Shown piece by piece: positions 23,924 through 36,175 of a stretch of DNA of 64,000 nt; position 1 is the stretch's first letter; every line of letters begins with the position of its first letter. The position numbers and the translations under genes were made by a program. The stretch is from the NCBI GenBank assembly GCA_012934845.2, contig WNNJ02000177.1:1-64000 (forward strand). The letters are read 5' to 3'. The notes below the pieces were generated by a model. It saw only the letters and a list, made by a program, of their open reading frames with translations, was not told the origin of the DNA and ran no database searches. Origin of the DNA: Pomphorhynchus laevis (Eukaryota; Acanthocephala; Palaeacanthocephala; Echinorhynchida; Pomphorhynchidae).

Positions 23924-24258
23924 CTACATAATAAGGAGTGATTTAATATTATATATAATATAAAATTTGAATATTGTGCAATTTTATTCGAATATAATAT
24001 GTAGTTAAGTTAAAGCATATTTATTTTTATATAAATAATTAAATAAGAAATATAATATTTTTTGAAAATATAGTAACAAAATACAAACTAAAACACTCAG
24101 TTGGAAATGATGTGATTTGTTTTTAAATTTATTCGTTGAGAATAAAATAATTAAATCCCCTTAAGAAAATTGTCATTTTTTGTATTATATATAGAACAAT
24201 GTGTTGCTATATGTAATGATGTTGATTTTTATAGTTGCTTTTCGTGATTAAACCGTCG

Positions 24259-24372
24259 ATCAGGACCCGGGACGGTTTTAAAAGCTTCACAGAAAAGTGC
24301 TTTTTGAAAGTTGGTTCCAGATTTCGAAATCTGAGTAGTGCATGTATCATTCGTGAGAAAAGGTGAAGCTCT
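24259..24372. repeat. direct repeat c, copy 1
   Basis: About 113 bp starting ATCAGGACCCGGGACGGTTT and ending GAAAAGGTGAAGCTCT, near-identical to 25546-25659. The two copies bound a 1.3-kb segment containing the foldback 24415-24654. A diverged version of the last 50 bp recurs near 25040 (GCATCATTCGTGAAAAATGC). Confidence 0.85.
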
Positions 24373-24414
24373 CATGTGGAAAATATTAATTAATTTAATC
24401 GTATCAGTTTTATA

Positions 24415-24654
24415 TAGATGTAAAAGTTAATCAGATCAAAGGCTGAGTTAGTAATTATATATTGCCAAAGCTTTCGCCGCGTTACAGCTGCGTCAGTGAC
24501 TCATTGTATCTTATGATCTCAGAAACTTTTTTACACAAAAAGGTTTCTGAGATCATAACATACAATGAGCAACTGACAAAGCTGTAATGCGGCGAAAGCT
24601 TTGGCAATATATAATAACTAACTCAGCATTTAATCTGATTAACTTATACATCTT
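24415..24654. repeat. foldback element, arms of about 115 bp
   Basis: An imperfect inverted repeat centred near 24535, with an apical loop of about 8 bases. Left arm features ATTGCCAAAGCTTTCGCCGC and ATGATCTCAGAAAC; the right arm returns their complements in reverse order. The arms differ by about 10 changes and small indels. It could be a MITE-like foldback transposon or, if transcribed, a long hairpin RNA precursor. Confidence 0.85.
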
Positions 24655-25545
24655 AACAACATGAAGCTGAGAGGTAAGCGGACATTTAATTCTACAGTTT
24701 TATATATCCTGGAATGGTATTTATCACACTTACTTTCATTTAACGGATCATATCTGATTACATATCCCTGAACCCCATTTCAGAGAAAGGAATTCAAGTA
24801 AATTTTCACAAAAAAGTGTTTTGTTACTCAAACTGACAAATAAGTATCTTGAATTCTTTCTCGGTTTGCATATAAATGCTCTCCAAATCTGTAGCACTGT
24901 ATTTTGGTAACTAGCCACAACTGATTTTCTGCTCTAAAGATTGTGGTCTTGGAGAGGAAAATAGCATGATCATAAAATTTCAGATAGGTGAATAGGTTTC
25001 AGATATTTAAAACCTGATTAGTGGATGCATCATTCGTGAAAAATGCTGAAACTTTCAGATTGAAAATAGTTTTATAAATAATGTAGAAGTTGATTGAAGC
25101 CAACGGTATATATAGATTTACATTAGAGAATTAATAATAAAGATTTTCTTAATAAAAGTAAATAAACGAAGACGGCTCAGAAATTTAGTGCAGCGACAGC
25201 GACTAATATTTATTTTGCGAAATATTATTTTTATGCTTAATAATAATTCAGTGATACTGTGACATATGTTGATAGTTAAAATAAAATATTTTATAGTGAT
25301 AATCTACTGCGATCAATTGAATACGAATTGCGTGATTGATAATTGTATACTACAAAATATGTAGACTCAGTTGTGTCGACGAAACAATCTATGGTAATTG
25401 AATTTGTCTGATTTCATACACAAGTTACTATACCCTTGCAAGTAACAATTAAATCATTTCATTTATTGACTGTTTCGATGATTAAAGTATTTTTGCTTAA
25501 GAAAATACGTATAATAAACTAAGTTCGCAAATTAATATTAATATT
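24655..25545. other. non-coding DNA within the repeat-bounded segment
   Basis: No gene seen; only the diverged repeat-c fragment near 25040. Confidence 0.45.
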
Positions 25546-25659
25546 ATCAGGACCCGGGACGGTTTTAAAAGCTTCACAGAAAAGTGCTTTTTGAAAGTTG
25601 GTTCCAGATTTCGAAATCTGAGTAGTGCATGTATCATTCGTGAGAAAAGGTGGAGCTCT
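25546..25659. repeat. direct repeat c, copy 2
   Basis: Second copy of 24259-24372, running straight into a LINE 3' fragment. It could be a terminal repeat of a small element or a local duplication. Confidence 0.85.
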
Positions 25660-25965
25660 TAAAAGCACTTAGACTTGAGACTGTCACGTGGACCCGCCGG
25701 TACATCGATATGAGTATGGTCTGGCAAATTCTTAATGATTTGGATCATCCACTTCGAGATTGTCTTCATTTGCGCTCATCCAATATCCTCCGAGGCCATG
25801 GTTAAACCCTGCGACGTGAAAGGATAAGAAAATCACGAGCTGTCCAATTTGATCGGCGAGTTGTATCTCTGTGGAATAGGCTTGGAGAGTCAACAGTGTG
25901 CAGTAGCAATATCAACGAATTCAAAAAGAAATTACGGATGGAGGATGCCATAGGGAAAGCTGCTT
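25660..25965 (+). pseudogene. LINE C-terminal fragment (CR1/Jockey-type)
   Basis: Plus-strand reading with one stop gives WTRRYIDMSMVWQILND, then LRSSNILRGHG, then FDRRVVSLWNRLGE and INEFKKKL. This matches the conserved tail of CR1/Jockey-type LINE polymerases (...RGH..KLRK...F..RVV..WN.LP....V..F...LD). No upstream polymerase is present, so it is a 5'-truncated fragment. Copy E ends in a similar but distinct tail (55300-55400). Confidence 0.65.
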
Positions 25966-27690
25966 TTCCGTATTTGCGATACTTTTATTATATTTACACG
26001 AAATATATATTTGTGATACTTTTACACGAATAAAGAAGGTAAGTGAGTAAAATTTTATTCTAAAAGGTTTTTTATTTCAAAGTTTTAAATGTAGTTATAT
26101 TACAAGTTGATTAACTAATTATTCGATTATTGATATTTATAATTAATGCAATCCTTTCAAATAATTTATAGTTATTAAATTTAATAGATCAAAATGGTTA
26201 ACAACTAAAATCATCTTTATGGCTTTAACAACGATGACACAAGCTTTAAAAACATCCCATTGCTTTTGTAAATATATAATTATTAATATATTATATATAC
26301 CAGTATTAATGTTTTATATTAACATTTATAATATAAAAATATATAAATTTAACCAACATACTTGCAGCCATATTTATTATTTTAAGCCAAAATGTTATAA
26401 TTATATTTTGAAGCACGCTTGAATGTTGTTCTAGTAAATTGTTCAAAAGTAAGCATTACTCACATAAGCAATCTACTATCGACTTGGTCAATCTGATTAT
26501 CAGTGGATTCTAATTTTTTATTGTCCTTAAATGTTAAATTAAAATTGTCTAACAGTAAATAATGTAGAAAATACCTTATCTGTCATTTTCACTTCTCTGA
26601 TTAATAATGAGAACGCATATTTACTTCGTGGGCAATTGTACTTTCTTGAATTGTGTTACCGCATACTTTTTAAAGTGCAGGAAATAAGAAACCTGTTTTG
26701 TAGTTTATAAAGTCAACAATCAACTCTCATATATTTAAGAGAGCACTTAATGTAGAACTTCTGATGACGTTCTAAGCATGCAACCTGTAGAATTTACCTG
26801 TAAAAGGTTAAATATAAAATGTAATTTTTATATTCGCTATTAGAAAAAAGATTGTATATGTCAAAAATTTTAGTATTCAACATTTTTTATTAATTAAATA
26901 TATTCAACCTATAAATATTGTGATGTTAATGCTAATTATTATTAATTTTTGTTACTTTAGATTTTCGAATAAAAGACTTATTATTAGATCACCACAAATG
27001 TTGTTTATAATGTATATTAATATTATCAACTCATTATATTTATATTATAAAGACATATTTTATTTTGATATCAAATGACATTTTGTAAAATGTCATTTAT
27101 TTCAATGAAAAATTCGACATAAAAAATTGATTGTTTTATCAAAATGAAAACATATTTCTACAGTAACCATAATATATACATTTGTATTGTTCTCGTTGAG
27201 CAAAATATTGTTGTTTAGTGAGCAAAATATTGTTGTTCACAACTCTTCAACCAGAATATGTAATGTGAATTATTTGAATATAGATGGATACGACAGCTTT
27301 GACGGACATGGATTTCTAGCATTATATTATCAAGCATTCTATCGACAACGTTGATTTATAAGCTTCAACTTCTAGACACATATATAGAAAAGTAGGTATT
27401 ATTGTTTGACATTAATTGACACTTTAGTGCTTGATATCAGCTTTAAGGCTGAACATTAAGATAACATTTAAAAAATGATATGACTTGAATCTGGTTACGG
27501 CGTCAATCCTATTAAAAGATATGCCTGGTATGAATAAGTTAAAGATCGAGTGTCCAATTTACTAATAAAGGAATGCACAAAATAATAGACCGTGAAAGTA
27601 GTAACGTTGCATTCCTAATTAATTCGCATTTTTATCTATAAGTGTAGAAATATCCGAATTGATTTGAGATAAAAGAACACTTGGATACAT
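25966..27690. other. AT-rich DNA, no gene seen
   Basis: No recognised coding or structured feature. A 67-codon plus frame at 26219 is Ile/Tyr/Asn/Lys-rich and looks non-coding. Confidence 0.5.
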
Positions 27691-28260
27691 ACTTTATCAA
27701 ACGCTGAGGATATCACGGCCTTGCTTTCTGGACGCAGATGCAAAGATGTAGTTTCGGACATAAGACGTTCCTTTTTAAGATTAAAAGACCAGCTTACCCC
27801 TTCCAATCTTATTCTAAACTCTAAAAGAAGCTTAAGAGACTAACACTCTCTGCACTCCCCTTCATTTTGCAGCTTTAAGCACTCCAATCTTCACAAGTCG
27901 AGTAAAATACCTGGGGTTCACATTTCTTGTCGGCGAAAGCTGACCTGGATAGACTTAAACGTATTTTGAAGAGAGCTAGTGAGCTCTGAAACAGTCCCAG
28001 AATATGTCATTGAATGGAAATACGCAAGTGCGTCTTTGGGGAACTTGGGCAATCTCGGAATTAGTCTTCTTCTCTAGATGACGTCCCCCAGAGCAACGAC
28101 TAAGGTTTCTTAAGCTCTTCATCTCCCGTTTACCGACCATAGTCCGCCTCGACTGGAGTCTTAGGGGTTGGACGACCCTGAATGGTTGTCGAAATACGGC
28201 GCGCTGGTGCGGCCGGTGGCTCAGATCCCTCTGGACCTGATGCCGTAATAATTGATGAAG
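27690..28260 (+). mobile_element. LINE copy C, 3' fragment of the A/B family
   Basis: Plus strand. It reads EDITALLSGRRCKDVVSDI then LRLKDQLTPSNLILNS, the same protein segment as copy B at 30830-30920 on the minus strand. The 3' part then follows with the same landmarks (GCTGACCTGGATAGACTTAAACG; GAGAGCTAG). It begins at RT motif C with the catalytic aspartate changed (AED instead of VDD) and carries frameshifts, so it is dead and 5'-truncated. Confidence 0.85.
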
Positions 28261-30339
28261 AAGAAAGAAGATGGAAGTAATTCGTCAACAGAATAGTTTT
28301 TCATGTTTTCCTGACCCTAATTGTGTTCTTGCTTATTTATGATAATTAGATAGTTATCGAATGTTTTGTTAATAAAATCTTAATATTGTATCAGCTAGAG
28401 GAAAAGTACGGATATTGTTTATAACCAAAATTACAGGGGGCGATTCTATATAAAATCTGTATACTCAAACATGATAATTTCAAGTATGGATATCCACATT
28501 TTTGAACTTTAAATGTACACATCGTCACCTAAGTATTTCAAGTGTAGATATTATCACTTTTGATATCAAGTTACGTCATTAAGTATTTATTATTTTAATA
28601 AAAAAGGAGAATATGGTATTTTCTCGTTGACAAAAGTTTGAATTGTTTAGCTTTAAGCTAAACCTTTTAAAAAATGTACATTAGAATTATTTATGGAATC
28701 AATTTTCATGTCTATTTATTTCACGAATATTTATTCATACTGTATTACTTGAGACTTCCATTTTGTGCTATTTTTTAATTATTTTTTCATTTTTTATACG
28801 ATTGCTAATTATATCGAAATTATACGATTGTTAATTATTAATTTATAATGAATTATGACTATTACAATTATTTAATGCTGCTTACAAGACTACAATACGG
28901 ATTAGCTTGTATCTAAGCATAAATGACTTCGAAAAACTTTTACCAGTTAAACAAATATGTCAAGATTTATAGAAAGATTGGTAGGTATATCCAAAAAATT
29001 CATCCACGGCTGTTTAAGTTCTAGCAGGGCTGCCTCTCTTATCAGTTAGATTGAAGAAAGAGACGAATCTTCCTCTGACTGATGGTTTTCTTAAAAATCT
29101 AAATTTATTCAAAACGACAAAGTGCGTAAACTAGATTAGGATATGTATCAGACTACTGCTTTTCTTCAAACAGCTTGGCGTAGCCCTCTCACAAGTAAGC
29201 GCACTTTAATCTGGAGAGCATCGCTTGACGGATATCACCCCAAGTTCGGTAAAAGAAGGAAGAATCATACATGAACGATCATCAACTTGTGTATTCTGTT
29301 TTTGCAACGCATCGTGTTCATAACTAAAAGCAATAGATACGCTGAGGTGGGATTAGGCTTGCAGGCCTATTTCAGCTGACGATAAAAGTATGATTTTTAC
29401 TGTACTGACTATATATTTTTTGATAATATATTTATATTCTTAAACCGAAAGGCTGATTGGCTTCAATAAATCACTACATTACACTTACAAACAGCAGTAA
29501 ATGAACTAAAGCTCGTGTCGCTTACAAAACATGATAAAAAACGTCAACAAATAAAGAATTCAATCAAATAGTAGTTGCAAATTCCTTCTCTCAGCTTTGA
29601 TGGCTTTCTTGATAGCATCACTAGATATACCACGAGAGATACTTAGGCACTTTAGTGCATTCCACTCGTTAAAATTATTCATGGAATCAATTTGCGTGAT
29701 AAATGACTTACCTATACTTTATTAATTGTGATTTCAATGGCTGCTATTTTTGACATTTTATTAATAAAATATTATTTTTTATTTTATTTTATTTATTAAA
29801 TTAACTTTAATAAATAACGTTATTAAATAAATAACTTTATTTATTGTTAATAATTGATAATTCTTCAACCCACACTAATATAAACTACCTCACATGAATA
29901 TACATATTCCAGCACAGGTTTTGTCGTATGAAGCCCCAAATAATCATAGTTGAACTGACATTTTCTTTGCAAATACATCTAGACTTTCATCAGAATGTGG
30001 ATTACGTCGCATGGATAAACCTGTATCATACATGATCGACAATATACATGTATTTATTTGAACTCACACACCCCTCGATAAGCAAGGTTATCGAAAATAT
30101 CTAATTAATTGACTATTTGAAGAATGCCTATAGGTCACCGCTAGAAATGAAAAAATTGGTCATCAGTAAAGCGTCTCAATATTTGACGTATGTCATTAAA
30201 TGGATCCACCGTAATTTTTTTATAATAATAAAGAATTTCTAAAATAAATAACTTAACAACCACTAAATAACTAAAAAGAGACAGAAGAAAAACAACAGTT
30301 CAAGACATGACACAATCCAAATCAAGACATTCAGTCTTC
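28261..30339. other. intergenic DNA, no gene seen
   Basis: A stretch at 29000-29350 is less AT-biased and may be an old retroelement fragment, but I recognise no motif in it. The rest is AT-rich. Confidence 0.4.
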
Positions 30340-30766
30340 ACGATATTGTCACGGTCCTAGGTCCAGCGGGATCTGAGCCATCCAGCCAATCCAACACGCC
30401 ACCTTCCGACTGAATCCCCCGGGGTCTCTCACCCCCTCAAGAGTCCAATCGAGGCAGATTATACTCAATAATCGCGATATTAGGAGCTTGAGAAACCTTA
30501 GTCTTTGCTCTGGGGGATGTCCTCTGGAAAAGAAGACTAAACCTAAGTACCCCAGAGGCGCACTTGGGTTTTCCCATTTAACGACAGATGCTGAGCCTGT
30601 TTCAGGGGCCATCTAGCTTTCTTCAGGATACGTTTAAGTCTATCCAGGTCAGCTTTCGCCAATCAGTTCACCGTAACAGTGAATCCTAGGAATTTTACAC
30701 GACTTATAAAGGTAGGGATTGGTTGATTAGTTTATATGAAAGATAGAGCTGAGAATGCTAATCTGC

Positions 30767-31199
30767 TTAATTTTTCTTTGTCGCAGGGGCACCGTGAAAG
30801 ACGACCATCTGCGATTTGAACGAATTTAGAATAAGATTAGATGGGGTCAGCTGGTATTCTAATCTTAAGAAGAAACAGCTGATGTCCGAGACTACATCTT
30901 TGCACCTGCGTCTAGAGAACATGGCTGTGGTATCATCAACGTATACCACTAGATGTTGATCACGTGTTAATGCCTTGAATAGAACAATGGAGGCAGCAAA
31001 GTACAAGATAGGAGAAAGTAGGGAGCCGTGAGGCACACCTCCCTTTGACAAACACATGAAAACTCGGTGGGATCAAATTACGCCTGCATAAATGATCGCT
31101 GATTCTACACGTAAACGCTTTTTCGTAGATGGACATGATGGCGTTTTGAATTGAGATGTTGTTGATGTCAGCAACACCTGACAGGGAGGCTAATAACAT
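30767..31199 (-). pseudogene. reverse transcriptase palm of LINE B
   Basis: A 96-codon minus frame has GGVPHGSLLSPILYFAA (motif B, with His replacing Gln of GVPQG) and VVYVDDTTAMF (motif C, catalytic DD present), then LTPSNLILN. The overlapping 79-codon frame upstream (30960-31199) gives the segment between motifs A and B. A frameshift separates the two. The His for Gln change and the shift predict no activity. Confidence 0.8.
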
Positions 31200-31825
31200 T
31201 GTGATTGCGACCTCCTTTATCTGACTGTTTCTTAAAAGCTTGCAGACATGAGTGAAGAGTGGCGCGTTGGGTTTGGAGGTGCCCGGAAGTGGCCGCCAAG
31301 AGTTTAGGATATGTAGAACAGATATAACCCTACTCTTGAAGTCACGCCAAGGCGGGATTAAGTAGCTCCGTCATTATGTAGGGATAGAGAATCCTCCAAA
31401 ATTTTGTCAAGGTATATGCTATCGATCTAACCCAAGATTCTATCCTTCCAGCAGACAAACTTCTTGAATATTCTCCAAATGGAAGACTGAGTAGGGCTAA
31501 GGTAAGCAATGCTCACATTATCCCTACTCAGCTGGAATCTAAATCTAGAGCTCCGGTATTCATTCGAGAATACCTGTATGGCGGAAACAGAGAGATTGGG
31601 ACGGTGTAACATTTTAGCTAAGAACTTGAGTTTTGTTGGAGTGGGATTGGATATTCAACCGTTATAGGTAGTTAAAAAGATCGCGGTAGCTTGTAATCAG
31701 AAGTAGGAATTAAATTCGGTCAAACTCTCATTACCAATTCAGGGAGAGTTGGATAGCTGCCTGAAATAAAGCCACTATGATAGGATCAAAGTGAAACCTC
31801 CTTCTAGCAACGTATCTTCCTCTAT

Positions 31826-32302
31826 CTACCAACAAATTAGGTCATGAGAGGTTGCCTGTTTTTGGCGCAACTGCTCAGTACAGATGGGTTTCAACAACCA
31901 TATCTTATGAAGCAGTAATGTCGTGGAGAGAATTAGTTGTTGAGCAATGAAAGGTGGAGGAAGGTGGTTTATGAATAAGGTAGTCGTTCCTGGATCTGCG
32001 GAGTAATTAATCCAACGACCAGTTCTGTAGTTGAAGTCACATAGTAACATGTCATAGCCACTACCTAAAATACGGTCCAGGAGCCAACGGTTCTTGTGAA
32101 TTTTAAAGATATTGGCTGTACTGGTAAGTTGACCGTTCTTACAAAGTGATATAGCTAAACAAGACAGGGCTGGACAAGAATCTGTCCAGCCCTGAAAGAT
32201 TATAACATCTGCATATCTACCAGATGGAAGGCTAAGGGCGGAAGCACCTCCCGAATCCCACTGAAGGATATTCAGTGGAAAATGCTCTTGACTACTTTGC
32301 AT
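31826..32302 (-). pseudogene. AP endonuclease of LINE B, internally deleted
   Basis: The 158-codon frame starts MQSSQEHFPLNILQWDSGG (Asp where copy A has the metal-binding Asn), continues DVIIFQG, then jumps to SCPALSCLAISLCKNG. Compared with copy A, about 60 residues including QETR are lost. LLCDFNYRTGRW replaces LLGDFNDRTG. Three catalytic positions are therefore altered or lost. Confidence 0.82.
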
Positions 32303-32744
32303 TGTTTTACGTCAGCTGGAGTGGGAGGCCTACCTCTTAGAAGGAACCAGGGAGAAAGTTGTCCCAGCCATATCGGGAGAAGACATTTGCCCACCGGAAT
32401 TGTCTTCATCTCCCTTGTAGGCCAACAACTTACAGCATTTATCATCTTTCCTTATCAACTTCAAGGAAGCCAGCTTCTGTTTTGAAGAGGATTTCTTCTT
32501 AGAAAGGGGGCTCTCTTTGAAGAGGAAAAAATCGTTGATGGAGGAGAGCGGGACTTCTCGAATTTCGCTATCAGATGATTCGTTATGGTTCGATTCTCAT
32601 CCTTGTACACATGTAATCTAGCGTCAACAAGTTTGATAATATTAACGTCTGTCATACCAGCACCGGTTGAATTGGACAGGCAGTCAGCGGCAAAGTGGGC
32701 CGGTCTGGCCGGTGCCTCACAATGTTTTAACTTGTATTATTTGA

Positions 32745-32905
32745 AGATAGAACATCTTTTAGATCAGAAGGATGAGGACCACCGCAATCGGAACAAGAAA
32801 TGGGGAGAGAACATTTTCCTTTATGGACGTCAGAAGAGCTGCAAAACCCACACGTACGGGGCTTAGTGCAGTTCGAGGACCAGTGCCCCCAAAGGTTGCA
32901 TCAAT
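32745..32905 (-). pseudogene. CCHC zinc-knuckle region of LINE B ORF1
   Basis: On the minus strand an open segment reads CNLWGHWSSNC, then CGFCSSSDVHKGKC, then CSDCGGPHPSD. The Cys/His spacings are those of tandem nucleic-acid-binding knuckles in ORF1 (gag-like) proteins of I/Jockey-type LINEs. A stop lies just upstream of the first knuckle. It is a short remnant of the RNA-packaging protein. Confidence 0.7.
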
Positions 32906-33559
32906 TGCAATGAAGTATGCTAAGTCGTCCGCGTCTATAATGGTAAAAGAAAGGTTGTACCCCAAGAAAGTGTTACATTTACTTTTAGCCAGTCATTCCG
33001 CCTGGTCAACTGCGGTAGAACAGAATTCTACTGGTATATGTTAGCCTTTCTTGCCCGAGATGGGGCTAATGTCGTGAATTATGTACTCAGATGTGGGTGC
33101 TCTTAAATCATCATCGGTTGCTAAGGGCGGGAAGTTATTAATTTTCAGAGTAGCCTGAAGTAGGTAGTCGATGATCCTAATTCTTTAAGATGTATGCCAA
33201 AAATTCTAGGTACGCTGCTGCCAGATTCGATGAGCTGAAGGAAATCCGGATTTCAGAGTCCAAGTATTTTATTGAATTAAGTATAATTATCTTCTTTTAA
33301 GCGCTTGAAAACTCCCTTAGTAATATATTGAAGAGATTATTGCGATCAAATGTTTGAAGAAGTCTGATTATTACCAGGTTGACCAATTTAGGTACAGGAG
33401 GGAGTGCTTCCTCTGTGCTTAAGATCAAAAAATTAGAAAAAATAGAACTAAATTTGCTTTCTTTTGCTGGAACATTTGTTTCACTGGAGCTCTTTGATCC
33501 TCCACCATATTCGTTGTTACCATGTTCGTTGTTTCGAGAATTTTTTAATTGTAAATGCC

Positions 33560-33840
33560 TGTCTATATAACAGTTGTTATTTATTTAAGAAAATCTGTAT
33601 TATTAATTGTAAGTAGTTATGAGAAAGCAATTTTTAACCAGTATTTTTTTACAAAACGTCTTTTAGTTAATGAACGATCATCTACCTGTCGGTGTTGCTT
33701 ATGTCAAGAAGAGTGTTCATCACTTTATCACTTATTTTCACGCTAAACGCCGTCAAAAATTGCATTAGAACAAATTGATCGATTAAAATGGATATATGCA
33801 CAGAACGACTAAAGAAAATAGCTTTCTCAACAAGGTAAAA
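33560..33840 (+). pseudogene. weak RT-associated zinc-binding remnant
   Basis: A plus frame (33555-33746) contains CRCCLCQEECSSLYHLFSR, then a stop, then TPSKIALEQIDRLKW. This resembles the C-x2-C...HLF..C zinc-binding tail found after reverse transcriptase in some LINEs. It is too short for firm assignment. Confidence 0.35.
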
Positions 33841-34101
33841 TTTTGTACTTTCAGTTTTGTCTCCATAAGTACTTGATGTAAACTGTATTTATTTATTTTT
33901 TCAACCCAGAGGCAAATATGAGATAATAAACTGTTCATAATTAATAATTAATTATTATCAATTTCAATAGAATTGAAATTTGTCTTGTTATATTAAGTTC
34001 TTACAACCTTATTATTATACATTGACGAAACAACAGCAGAAAATAAACGAATAAAGATCTAAAGTAAATACAATATTTAAAGCACATAAATAACTAGGAG
34101 A

Positions 34102-34434
34102 ATGCCGAAGGGTGTTCCCTCATCCAACGTCAATTGCTGCAACTGCAACACATTAGCAGATAAATGCATACGATGCAAGTGCGCTAAAGCTGAAAAGTCA
34201 TGCTTTAATTGTTCAGCCCCTAATTGCTCACGCAAATCAGCGCTAGACTCGAATCAATCACCCATCGTGACAAACGAGCTGCCAATTCCTCCGCATCTGA
34301 TAGCCAACAATATAGACCATAACAGTGACATGCCAGCGACTATCGTAGATGAAATCAGAACCAGTCCCTTACACCACGAAAACAAAACAGCAACACCGAT
34401 GAACATTGACGAAATATACCCTGTGGTCATCTAA
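34102..34434 (+). pseudogene. Cys-rich N-terminus of the RLE-type element
   Basis: A 110-codon frame from ATG 34102. The first 60 residues hold CCNCNTLADKCIRCKCAKA, then SCFNCSAPNCSRK, a dense Cys cluster (C..C......C..C.C.....C..C....C) like the N-terminal zinc cluster of this retroelement family. The remainder is Pro/Asn/Ile-rich linker. The frame stops at 34434, but the next recognised segment (NLFTLPK.., TFVAALADLYVKAS) is in another frame, so a frameshift separates them. The role is presumably binding of the element RNA or target DNA. Confidence 0.65.
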
Positions 34435-34574
34435 AGGCGACCAAATCTATTTACCCTTCCCAAATGCAACGCCAGTCATACGTTTGTAGCAGCACTCGCC
34501 GATTTATACGTAAAGGCATCAATTGAAGAAATTCACGATCCGTACTTCTTAAAAAAGGCCACGGTGTTCTCCTA

Positions 34575-35000
34575 ATGCGTACTGCAACGAGTTCTACCAC
34601 AAAGGTGTCTCTCATTCCCAAAACTATAGAGATACGTCTAGCTTTATGGGAGAAAAATAAGTACGACGCATTGTTTCATGAAGCGAAACACTTTCAGTTG
34701 GAACTAACTCATCGCGTTCCCCTCGAGAAAACTGATTGGATTAATCGTTATTGTAAACTTCTGACTGCAGGGAAAGTGACCGCTTCCACATCAGTACTAG
34801 AAGATAAGTCATCATCCACAGTCCTGAGTCCAGACGAAAAAGTGCACGGTAGACCAGTAAAATCATGGCTACAAGATCTCCATCCCTCCGCAAAAGTTCC
34901 ACCACCAGAAATATTGTTATCGTCACAATTTCCTGATTCAATAATGCATCACGCAAGCAGATTTTGTTTTGGACAAAACTTGCATCATATCCGCATGTGA
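34575..35000 (+). pseudogene. gag-like middle region of the RLE-type element
   Basis: A 141-codon frame contains IEIRLALWEKNKYDALFHEA, the family motif (E.RL.LW..g....L..E...iQ), then AGKVTAS and KSWLQDLHPSAKVPPPE, which correspond to the segment preceding the polymerase. It ends shortly before the GAGPSGLDSTSW motif found in the next frame. ATG 34575 is a chance internal Met, not the true start. No function beyond membership in the element is claimed. Confidence 0.6.
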
Positions 35001-35195
35001 ACGAACTAAGGGTGGTGCAGGGCCTTCTGGACTTGATTCGACATCTTGGCGGAATATGCTTACACGTTTTGGTTCACAGTCTCAAACGTTAGCAAGAGCT
35101 CTCACTCGCTTCGCGATTAAGCTGAGACCTTAAGGAGTGTTTTTATCAATGAAATTACTCGATGGCCGATTGAAAATGCATGGAAAACGATCCTG

Positions 35196-36175
35196 ATGTC
35201 TCCGCTAAAAATGGGCGGGTTGGGAATATTTGATCCGGCAATAACCGCTCAAACAGACTACGAATCCTCAAAGACAATCAGTAGCACATACGACTCCGGT
35301 TTAATCGGACAAGCATTGAGAAACATACAATCAAAAACGATCGATCAAATTACGGCGCGACGTAAAAACATACATCGTCATAGGCTGTCAGAGGCACTTT
35401 ACCTTATGGACACCGTTGTTCTGACCGCCGTCAATCATGCTCAAAGAGACGGGGCATCTTCATGGCTCAGCGCCGTCCCTCTGACAAACGAACGCTTTTG
35501 TATGTCATCAAGAGGTTCACAGATGCCATTTCCGCTCGCTATGGGCAAACCCCAAGTGACTTGATCGGCAAATCATGCTCTTGTGGTGAAGAAATCACGG
35601 TGAGCCACGCACTCTCATGCAGATCGGGAGGATTACCGTCAATCAGACACGACTCCGTCCGAGATAAAATTTCAAAAGAAATATCGACCATTTGCCGTGA
35701 TGTAGTAATAGAACTAAACCTACTACCGGTCCCTGACACCCTTAAATTCGTCGCAACATAAACAAGTCGAGCCGCCGGAGCAAGACTGGACATATCCTGT
35801 TTGGGTCTGTGGAACGAGCGATTAGAGCGGACGTTCTTTGACGTCGTGTTTAACATCTTTGCTCAGTTGTTCGTCAACCGATCAGTGGACGCATCCTTCC
35901 ATCACAATGAATCACGCAAACATGCTAAATATTCAGAAAGAATTAAAGCGATCGAGCGATGCAGGTTCATTCCGCTAATTTTCTCCTCTTCTAGTGGCAT
36001 TGGGAAAGAGACAGGCACCTTGTTCAGACGAATCGCATCAGTTCGCACACAACGAGGTATTACGAAATATGCGCATGTCATCACAAATATCAAACCCCGC
36101 GTTTCCTTTGAAATTGCTCGAACAGCATATGCCTGCCTTCGAAGTCCAAGAGGAAACAGAGAAGGCAGCACATAA
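35196..36175 (+). pseudogene. C-terminal zinc/RLE-like domain, copy 1
   Basis: Spread over three overlapping frames: GGLGIFDPAI...SWLSAVPL (35196-35470), then DAISARYGQTP, CSCGEEITVSHALSC, GGLPSIRHDSVRD (35462-35761), then TFFDVVFNIFA (35801 on). The order C-x-C-G...H-x3-C, RH-(D/N), E-x-(N/P)-L, D-(I/L), D-V matches the CCHC plus PD-(D/E)xK arrangement of restriction-like endonucleases of R2-type LINEs. That functional reading is inference. Two frameshifts and an in-frame stop make it a pseudogene. Confidence 0.65.

Larger units (their letters stand above)
30340..33550 (-). mobile_element. LINE copy B (same family as A and C), most complete copy
   Basis: Minus strand, 5' to 3': a gag-like ORF1 region with CCHC-type knuckles (about 32745-32905); an AP endonuclease (31826-32302); RT pieces (30767-31199, with YVDD kept); and a 3' region (30350-30760) nearly identical to copy A. 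Relative to copy A it has an internal deletion in the endonuclease and many frameshifts. Its 5' end is uncertain, somewhere between 33300 and 33550. The family has at least three copies in this 64-kb window. Confidence 0.82.

Noticed and set aside
26219-26422. Small plus-strand protein-coding gene
   Set aside because: Composition is Ile/Tyr/Asn/Lys as expected from random AT-rich DNA. No splice sites, homology or context support it.
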